From contig JBBPEB010000015.1 of the NCBI GenBank assembly GCA_039096225.1, forward strand, positions 1,153,001-1,217,000: 64,000 nt of DNA. The letters run 5' to 3'. Of this stretch, positions 54,855-64,000 are shown one piece after another (position 1 is the stretch's first letter; the number at the start of each line of letters is the position of its first letter). Below the pieces are notes generated by a model. It ran no database searches. It saw only the letters and a list, made by a program, of their open reading frames with translations, and was not told where the DNA came from. Position numbers and translations under genes: made by a program. This DNA comes from Blastocystis sp. Blastoise (Eukaryota; Sar; Bigyra; Opalinata; Blastocystidae).

Positions 54855-57036
54855 ATGTCTCAAGAAGATTCCAGAACAATCCGAACGGTCGTTCTGTCTG
54901 AATTAGATGGTATTAAGCGAAGTCTTTATATGTCAACAAACAATTTATATAACAACCTAGTGAGTATTGCTACAGCAGTTGATTATATTACGAATTATAT
55001 GCGTGATTTATTTGATTATGCTGATTCAGCTGGAAGAGATTTGCCTGAATTTCGGCCAAGATCTTCTATATCATATTTTGATTTTGATAAACCTATTAAT
55101 ATTGCTCCTGGTCTAGCTACTTATTTTGGAAAAGAACATAATTCAAAATTTTCTATTCCTATTGGATATTTGAATTGTTTTCCTGAGTCTACGTTATCTA
55201 AATTATATTATGATGCAGGTTGTAGAGACAATGATGGATGTATAATTCTAAATCGATCAGAAAAAAATATTCCATATGCTTTAAGTATTATAAAAGGAGA
55301 AAATATTAATATTAGTTCTCTTACTGAGGATGAGTTGATTAATTTGAGAAGTGATCTTGAGTCTTATTGTTTACCTATTCCTTATAATTTATCAAAAGTA
55401 TGTTGTGTAATAGATGAAAAACGATTAATTGAAAAACATCGAATTTTATGGTATTCAACAAATATTCCATTACTTGTAAATGGTGTTCTATATACAATTA
55501 ATAGATCTGATTTAACTTCTCGTAACCTTCATTGTTCGTTCTTTGAAAAACATTCTCAAGAAGTTGACTATGATGAAACTAAACGAGCTTTTATTATGCA
55601 TGATAATTTTATATATTTTAAATATATTGCTGATTTTATACATACAGGAGAATTACATATAAATGAGGAAGATATATATAAATATGAAGATATAAAACGT
55701 GAATTTGAAAAGATGGATATATATAATGAATTTATTTGGAAACCTATTAGTGAAATACCTATTCGAAAACAAATGAATGAGTTATGGCATAAGAATTCTA
55801 TTAAGTTATGTGTTAATAATATGATATATACTTATTTTCGTAAAGATTTAGATAAATTACATTTACCTTTCTTTGAAAATGATTTTGAAAATATCTCCTT
55901 ATTTAATCAGAAAAGTGGTCATTTCAAATTACTTGGTACTTTTAATTATTTTGGATATATTAATGATTATTTAAAAACAGGTCAATTTGTTATCAAAGAA
56001 AATGATAAAATTCCAGAACGAATTAAATATATAAAAACTGAATTTGAACGTTTATCAATTAATAACTTGACTTTATGGTCAAATTATCTTCATTATAATA
56101 ATCATATTTTCCCTGATAGTTATATATTAACTGATGAATATGCTGATGTTCTTAGTAAATGGGTTGGAAAAGAAAAGAAATGGTCATTATTATATAGGTA
56201 TTTTTATTATTTATTATTGTTTTTTTTTGTGTGTTTTATTTTTGTTTTATTTTATATATATATATTAACTTTTCTGTTTTTTTTTCGTAATTTTTGTTTT
56301 TAATAGTTACATATATATATATAGAGGTATAAAAGATGGATATCGTGCTGTTAATTTCCATGAACATTGTGATAATAAAGGAGAAACAGTTGTTCTTATT
56401 ACTTGTCGAAATAAAGATAATTCTATTAATATATTTGGAGGATATACTTCTATTAGTTGGAAATCTTTATATGGTATATATATATTTATTTTAGTGTATA
56501 TTTATATTTTTATAATATAATATAATAATAAATTATAAACATAATAATAAATAGTAATAAATAATATAATAATAAATAATATAATAATAAATAATAATAA
56601 ATAATATAATAATAATATAATATAATAATAAATAATAATAAATAATATAATAATAATATAATAATAAATATATAATACTGAATTATAAGCATAATAATAA
56701 ACATAATAATATATAGCGGGTGGTTATTTCCGTGATGAAAAAGCCTTTTTATTTTCATTACAAAATATTTTTAATCAGCCATGTCAGAAATTTGATTGTA
56801 ATAATGCAAATCAAGCTATTTATTGTCATACTAATTATGGTCCTATATTTGGTTGTGCTAATGGTATATATATTAATGATTATTGTAATGAAGTTGAAGA
56901 TAATTTTGCTCATAATGATGGAAGTGTATATTCAACAGATATTAATTATGAATGTTCTTTATTTACAAATACTGCTGGAAAAGAAAGTCCAAATCCATTT
57001 ATTGTGGAAGATATTGAAGTCTATGGATTAAAATAA
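54855..57036 (+). CDS. Triple BTB/T1-like repeat protein with C-terminal TLDc domain
   Basis: Three exons, in phase (54855-56197, 56325-56473, 56717-57036), give 603 residues. The ATG is at 54855; the codon before it is GTG. Residues 1-50 look helical. Three degenerate repeats of KCTD/T1-BTB type follow. Repeat 1 (about 95-180) has IPIGYLNCFPESTLSKLY then ALSIIKGENINISSL. Repeat 2 (about 212-300) has LVNGVLYTINRSDL, YIADFIHTGELHIN and EFEKMDIYNEF. Repeat 3 (about 315-415) has CVNNMIYTYFRKDL, YINDYLKTGQFVI and EFERLSINNLTLW. The TLDc domain spans about 443-603: LLYRGIKDGYRAVNFHEHCD, INIFGGYTSISW, DEKAFLFSL, GPIFG, LFTNTAGKES and VEDIEVYGLK. BTB-like domains suggest oligomerisation or cullin-3 adaptor function; the TLDc role is inferred by family only. 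Sequence outside the TLDc differs entirely from the kinase-TLDc gene nearby. Confidence 0.85.
56515..56670. repeat. AATAAT/AATATAATAAT repeat in intron
   Basis: Irregular AATAAT, AAATAAT and AATATAAT units fill most of the second intron of the BTB-TLDc gene. Confidence 0.85.
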
Positions 57037-59378
57037 ATGAATTTACTTATTTATATATATATATGTATATATCTATTTTTATGTATTATATTTTTTGTAT
57101 ACTATATTGCTATTGTTATCTAGTTATCATTCTATTTTATTGTATATATATGTGCTATATATATATTTATTATATATAATTAATTATGTTTTGCTTTTTT
57201 GCATTCTCTTTCTTCTACATGTGCAGTTTCTCTATACCTTCTTCATATTCTATGTTTCTTTCTTTCTATCCTATAAATGAACACTCTTTTGATGTCTATA
57301 TTCATTATTTTTTATACTCTTAATATCATTTTGTTAAAGACTTCTTTATCATATATTATATATATATCTTTAATATTTTTTATATATCTTTAATACTTTA
57401 TCTTTAATGTTTTATATATGTCATTCTATATATTCAACTAATTTGATCTTTATGAATAACTCTTAATATCTTTATTCATTATCACTATCTTTTTTTTATG
57501 TTTATATATATATATACATTATATATTACTCTACACTTCTATATTTTTTATATTATATAACATGATATTCTCAAATTAATTTATATCTTTTTTATTTTCA
57601 TTCACTGTTCTTTTTACTTTTTTTTCTTTCATAATCTCCTTATTTCTTATACTAATTCTTTTTTTAAATAAATCATATACACATATTTTATAAATATACT
57701 CAAAAGGTTTTCGAATATTAATATTGAATACCTTTTTCCATATCTAAAATATATTATGATTTATTTATATATCCCTTTTTCTATAGATCTTTGCTTTTTC
57801 TTCTCTTTTTCTTGTTCCTTTTTTTTTATTAGCAAGAATCCTAGTGTTTATAATTATAAATACTACTAATTCACTTTTTTAAAATCAAATAATTTCTCTC
57901 AATATTTAATTCTATTTCTTTTTAAACATTTTTCCTTTTTGTAAATCTTCATTTTCTTCTTTATTTCTGAATAGTTATTACTTTGATAGTATTTAAATCG
58001 TTTGTACATTTTTTTTTATTAAAAATATATATAAATATTTATTTATACATTTTTATTAAAAGAAAATGTATATATAAATATTTCTATTTACATTCTTTTT
58101 TAAACCATTAACCTATTGAATTCATTATTTCAAGGGACTACATCAGTTTATAATTATTCACAATTAACAAAAGATATGAAGACCTTTATTTTTTATTACT
58201 CCTTTTTCATTTTAAAATGATTGATGTTCTCTATTTCTTGTTGTTTCTTATATATGCGCTCTCTCTTCTATTTGTAAGTATTCACTTTTTCTATATTTGA
58301 TTGAATGATAGTTATATTGTACTTATTAATACATATGAAGTTTGCTTTCTTTATTTATTCTATTTCTTCTTTCTATTCTTATTTATAGTTATAGGAATAC
58401 TTTCATGTTTTCGTTACCTTTCATAATTACATCTTTTTTTTGATCATTTTTAAGAATACTAACGACGGTTTAAAAATATAACTACAATTTTTTTCTTATA
58501 TATATATGTATTACATGTATGACTCTATTTATTTTATTAATTTATATATTCATGCTTTTAACATTTATATTTGTATTCAAATAGTATCACTAAGTGATGT
58601 TTGACAACTACAATTCTATAAATATAATGAACATATAAATAATACTAATTAATGATCTTTTGTAATTATGAAACTTATTATTTTCAATTAACAAATTAAA
58701 ACTCATCATAAGTGTATCAAAGTATCTTATGAACAATTATACACAAAACTGTGTCTTTATTCTCTTTTCTCATCAATATTATCTACTCATTTGACATATT
58801 GTTAATAAATGAAATTCATCTTGTTTTGTAAATAAACTAGGAAATAAATTATAAATGGAAAAGATAAAGGATATTCTATTGCTCAACGTGTAGCAACGTT
58901 CATTCGCTTATTAATATGAATTCTAGTTAACTAATACTTTGGTTATATAGAATATCTTCATGACAATTATTAAGAATACAATTTGAAACTAAAACGCCGA
59001 TCTCAATTTCAATTACATGATATACCAGAAAAAAATACGGATTAACTCTGGTAGAAAGAGTAAACCAACATATATATACAAATAACAGGCAAGAAGAGGT
59101 CATATATCATAGAATTTTATTAGAATTAGATTGTTTTTGTACATTTATCATAAAAATAAATAATAATCAAGGTTTTTTCTCTTGAGAGTTATTTCTCTGA
59201 AGTTATTTATTTTTTGCGAATTATCCAATAATCTTACGTATATCTTATGTTGTGACTTTTGGAATGTCGAGTTAGAGCACAATGAAATGTTATTTACAAT
59301 AAAAAAGAACTGCAAAATTATTTTATTTTTTTTTTATTATAAAAAGTTAATTTTGCTTAATTGATCAATTGACTTTTT
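57037..59378. other. Gene-free T-rich region, 2.3 kb
   Basis: The longest gene-free stretch. From 57037 to about 58600 the plus strand is strongly T/C-biased, with many TTTT and TTCT runs and scattered short (TA)n; the remainder is more balanced. Frames at 57095-57280 and 59182-59364 show no domain. I found no tRNA-like structure. Confidence 0.6.
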
Positions 59379-62300
59379 ATGAGTATGGAGGTAGAAGGTC
59401 AATTAACATATAGTATATATTTTTATTTCGTTTTAAACTATTTTTCAACAAACAATTCTATAGTACCTTGTGTTTTTCAAGATGAAGTGCATATTGGTAT
59501 ACCTAGAAAGCTAGTCAATATGTTTCCATCAAGTCTTCTAGCAAGACTTTGTTCAGTTGATTGTGAAACATCTCAAAAGGATATTGAGCAATATATTGAT
59601 TATCCTTCTTTATCTATGAAGTCGTTGATACGTATATTATTGACAAAAGAAGATATAATATCAACTTTATCTGTGAATGAAGTTATAAATTTATATGAAA
59701 CAAACAGTTTATTCTTTGAAGATACGAATAATCATCTGGGAAATGATATTGAAGTCTATTTGGATACAGTTTTTCTAAAATTTCTCAAACAGAATGGAAT
59801 GAGCCTAAAAAATTATTTAACGCCAATTTATCATGAAATAGCCTCTCAAGAAAATACACTTATTGTAGATGGTATGTAATTATTATTCAGATAATGATTT
59901 ATAATATGATTATAGGATTATTTACGGAATCTTTTCAGAAAACAGTTATGGAATATGCAAGGCTATTTAGTTTTTATAATATATGTTATGTAGAATTACA
60001 TTGTATATATATATGTTTTTTGTATTTTTACTTAGTATTATACTCTATATATTTGTGTTTATTTCTTAATTTTATTTATATTGTTTATTGATATAAATGT
60101 GTTTTCTTTAATAGATGATATTATTATTACATATATAGATTGGTATGGAGATTTATTTCCTGATAAATATATATACCCTAATACTTTACATGACATGTTT
60201 CCTCGTTTAAAGGAATATACGGTAGCAAGTATATAAATATATATTATATTGTCCAATTTATTCATAATATAAATTACTGTTTTTAATAATTATAATATAT
60301 ATTTGATATTTTACACTTTATTCATAAACTAAATATTTTTTAAATCATAATATATATATGACAATAATTAATTATTTATATATATCTTTATAGTATATTC
60401 TTATTATTCACATGAACGGAAAATTATCGAAACTACAAGTCCTTTCTTTGATACTATTTCAAATCAATTTAATAAAGAGTATTATTGGATTCATGATCAT
60501 GATATATATGAACAGTTCTTATATGATACTGATGATGTAGACGATGTTTTAGTATATCTATTCCAGATCCGTGCAATTAAAGAAGAAGACAATCAAGAGT
60601 ATATATCAAATGACATTTATTTTACTTTACCAATAAATGGAATTGTTCCTAATCTAATTAACGATAACTACAAATTAACTGTACCTAATATTATATATTA
60701 TAAAAGTACATATGATAATCAATATCATTTAAAAACCAATATTATATTACCAAGTTCATCAAAATATCATGAATTTGCACGTTTTTCATTTCTCTATGAA
60801 AACAAGCAAAAAAGTATATATAAATATAATAATAGTTTTGTATAATAATAAATATATACTATCTGAAAAGAAAATAATGTTATATATCTATAGAAATTGA
60901 TTATAATCATCCATTTATTAAGTATATTATTATCATTTAAATGTTAAAGTTATATATATATATATAGATTTTCATATATAATAAATGATACTATGCTTAT
61001 TCCTTTCTTTCATTTACCAATATGTAAAGAAGCACGGGGAGTTAGTTATGATCATAATAAACCATGTATATTAATATAGTTATATATATTATTTAAGTCT
61101 TTGATAAAAATAATTAGTTGGCATTTTAATTTTTTTATAGCTCAGTGGAAATTAGAATTTGGTATTCCTTCGTTAGTACAAGCTTTTGAAGAAGGAATAT
61201 TTGACAATATTCAAGAATTAGATTTCTATTCTTGTATTTCTTTAATTATCATACTTTTTTTATTATTAGTTATATTTATATGTATTATATATATAAATAG
61301 TATTTTATGGAAGTTTGTATTCAGAAAATGTTAGTACTGTTCGTAGAATTGTCACAACCCATATATTTCCAAATGTTACTACAATTACTGTTCGAAGTAT
61401 TCCTATTATAGATATATTGTATTATATAATTATATATATCATCTTTCATATAGATCCTAAGTTTCCTTTCACAAGTTATCAAATCGAAGAAATCTCCAAA
61501 ATACTTTTTTTAATAAGAAGACGTTGTTTTCCACAATTATATATATTTGATGGTAGAGAAGCTAAAGTGCCTTTGGTATCATTGGATTATAAAACATTAA
61601 ATATCTTTGATCGTCATATTCTCTCCTTCTATGATATTGTTTATTTATATCCATTAAAAACTAATAATAAACACAATTATAAAAGATGGTTAACAAACAT
61701 AATTAAAATAGCTTCAAGTAAAAGAACTACTATTCATTGTATATATATATATATAATTTTATAAATTAAAATATTCTCTATAGTAATAGACAAGGATTAT
61801 AAATATCAGGAAGAATATATAGCTCTTAATAATGATAATAAACTTGAAGAATGCTATTTTGCTGTAACAGGTATATATATATTTTATTGTATATTTTCTA
61901 ATGTTTTATATAAGAAATAATAGTTTATTATATATGTATATAGAAGAGAATAGTCCCTTTGGAGTATTATCAAAATATAATCCTCGATTATGTTATTTCC
62001 CACCTTCATTATTTCATTGTTCGTATCACATGGGTATATCCTATAAATAATAACTGCTATTAATCTTACTATTAAGAATATTATATATACTTAATATTCT
62101 ATATATTAATATTATAATATATATAATATTCTATGCATTAATATTATAATATATATGATATTCTATATATAATATTAAAATATACATTAGTATTACATAT
62201 GTTAATAATCTAAAGATTCATATTCTGTTTATAATATTCACTACATATCTATAGTCTATGTATAGTCCTCCAGAGAGATAATAGTTACTTTCAGAACTAT

Positions 62301-63882
62301 TTTGTTCTTTATGATTTCTTTAAAAAAGATTTTCAATATATCAATCATTTATACATTAATTGTATATATCTTTATTAAAATAAAATTATTTAAATATTAT
62401 TATTATCTATTATATAGTTTGTATTGATAAAATTAATTTATTGAAAATGACAACGAAAGTATTTCATATAAAAAAATGCAATACTATATCCACTCTAGCA
62501 ATTAGTATACATATTTAGTTATTATACTATTCAATTAATAATAATTTATATATATTTAGAAAATGAGTTTCCTTTTTCTCGTGATACTATTTCACTGAAT
62601 GAAAATGGCCATGATAATATAGATAAATTAATAACAAAATTCTTTGATTCATTTCTTCAGTCATTTACTAATTCTGTTGAATCTCTAACATTATTCTGTA
62701 TATATATATGCTCTTTATTTATTATTTTGCTTTTTATATATCTATATTTTAATACAAAATAATCTTAAAAAAATATTCATATATATATTTAGTAGGAAAT
62801 ATATCTGATACTGTTTTTATGCTCTATTGTGTTCAATATGAAATATTTTCAAATTTGAAAACTATTTATATAGGTAAGATAAGCTATATATATTTACATT
62901 TTTTTAAGGCTAAAAAACATAAAGTTATAAATAATATATATATTTTAGATAATTATGATCCAGTTGATACTATATTTTGCATTGAACTTTTTGAAGATAT
63001 GTTTATATATCACAATATGAATAATTTACAATCCATTACTCTTACGGAAAATGAGAAGAGTATATATAAATTTTTTTTTTTTTTTTAATAGTATCTATAA
63101 TATATACATATATTTAGAATATGATTTTCAAAGTTCTTTGAGAAAATTTATTAAGAATCATTTTTATTCAAATAAGATATATCCTAATTTACATCAATTT
63201 CTTATTAAACGTCCAAGTATATAATAGTTCTATATTATATTCTAAAAAATATTTTTATTCTTTTTTAATATTAATATAAATAGATCCATTAGAATCCGTA
63301 GATATTATGAAATCGTTTTATTTACATAATTCATGTCCAATGGCTCAAACTAATGTTCTTTCACTTGATTCTCTATCAAGAAATTTTATTATGAATCACT
63401 TTGGTATGTATATATATATAATATTTATTCTTCTCATATTCTATATAATGTGTATTTTTTCTTATACACATAACTAACTAAATATATAGATAGTATAGAT
63501 CTATCTTCAATAACAATTCTAAAACTAAGTATATTTATATCGCTAAGAATTATTATATTTTATTTTTTATATCATTATAATATGTTATAATTTATATATT
63601 CTAGTTTTATGTGATATTGCCACTGTGAATAAAATATTCAATAATATTCTCACAAACGAAATACCTAATATTCATTATATATATATTGAATGCTCTGGTA
63701 TGCTTTATTATATTATATATTCGACTATTCTGCTTTCTATTTTCTATTTTTCTATAATGTATTTATTTTTTTTTATTTATTTAGAGGATGAGGATATATC
63801 TTTATATAAGGAACAATTAGATGCTTATCGTGATATACGTTCAAAGACATTTTTATATGATATTGTAACAAAAAGAAACTAA
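59379..63882 (+). CDS. BTB-like / degenerate leucine-rich repeat protein, 20 exons
   Basis: Twenty exons, in phase, give 872 residues: 59379-59412, 59464-59871, 59916-60002, 60115-60228, 60394-60813, 60894-60921, 60968-61065, 61141-61233, 61301-61396, 61454-61738, 61784-61870, 61944-62033, 62560-62697, 62793-62873, 62949-63059, 63118-63216, 63284-63403, 63490-63528, 63605-63697 and 63785-63882. The N-terminal segment (IGIPRKLVNMFPSSLLARL, then LIRILLTKEDIISTLSVNEVI) resembles repeat 1 of the BTB-TLDc protein upstream. Several exons of the C-terminal half end in a leucine-rich-repeat-like strand: NIQELDFYS, VESLTLF, NLKTIYI, NLHQFLIKRP, ITILKL, IHYIYIECS. Others carry NVTTITVRS and NLQSITL. 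Eighteen of nineteen introns are phase 1. No signal peptide or catalytic motif is seen. A protein-interaction role is inferred. The gene is intact to its TAA; 118 bases of 3' flank remain. Confidence 0.75.
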
Positions 63883-64000
63883 TTCTTTTTTATATCTTTA
63901 TATATATAAATAATAATTTCTTAATTCCATATATCAAAACTATGTTATTATATAATAATTCTAATTGTTCTATTCGAATATGAAATCAATATTACTCTAT

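Noticed and set aside
57037-59378. Hidden gene or long non-coding RNA in the largest gap
   Set aside because: No domain-bearing frame, no phase-consistent exon chain and no stable structure visible by eye. Only RNA data could show a transcript.
62421-62467. Possible extra exon beginning after TATATAG at 62417 in the last gene
   Set aside because: It would leave the next exon out of frame with an immediate stop. Skipping it gives a single intron 62034-62559 that preserves phase 1.

Overview
The window is nuclear DNA from a very AT-rich, intron-dense eukaryote. Every protein gene seen is split by GT-AG introns, which commonly open with GTATAT and close with TATATAG. Gene ends use TAA, TAG and TGA, so the nuclear code is standard. 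Poly-asparagine runs, (TA)n and (TAA)n tracts and very small introns recall dictyostelid-like amoebae or other AT-rich protists. The sequence does not place the organism, and I do not claim a lineage.

I built exon models by matching reading phase across each junction. They are hand models with no transcript support, but every complete gene closes in frame.

Layout: 1-7900 (-) is most of a BEACH-domain protein of the LvsG/WDR81 type, running off the left edge. 9309-12282 (+) is an MFS transporter. 12654-15333 (-) is Pescadillo (60S ribosome assembly). 15620-16682 (+) is a Mediator subunit 20-like gene. 17087-19574 (+) fuses a BAG domain to an alpha-crystallin domain. 21229-28069 (+) is a 1959-residue type I surface protein made of three tandem lectin-like modules. 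28548-28629 (+) is tRNA-Ser(AGA). 29750-40118 (+) is a 2777-residue chromatin protein with ELM2, SANT, PHD, C5HCH-like and FYRN/FYRC domains. 41141-43924 (+) is a protein with a possible ICln/PH-like fold. 45280-49162 (-) is a protein kinase fused to a TLDc domain. 49899-52825 (-) is a CHMP7-like ESCRT-III protein. 53180-53897 (-) is a small ABM-domain protein. 54855-57036 (+) carries three BTB/T1-like repeats and a TLDc domain. 59379-63882 (+) has an N-terminal segment resembling those repeats followed by degenerate leucine-rich repeats, with nearly all introns in phase 1.

Most genes are unrelated housekeeping or regulatory functions and nothing indicates operons. The exception is the right-hand 19 kb. 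Two TLDc proteins with different partner domains lie close together, and the last two genes appear to share an N-terminal repeat type, which suggests a locally expanding, domain-shuffling family. No transposon, virus, CRISPR array or bacterial-type island was recognised. Simple repeats sit almost entirely in introns, in 3' flanks and in Asn-coding tracts.
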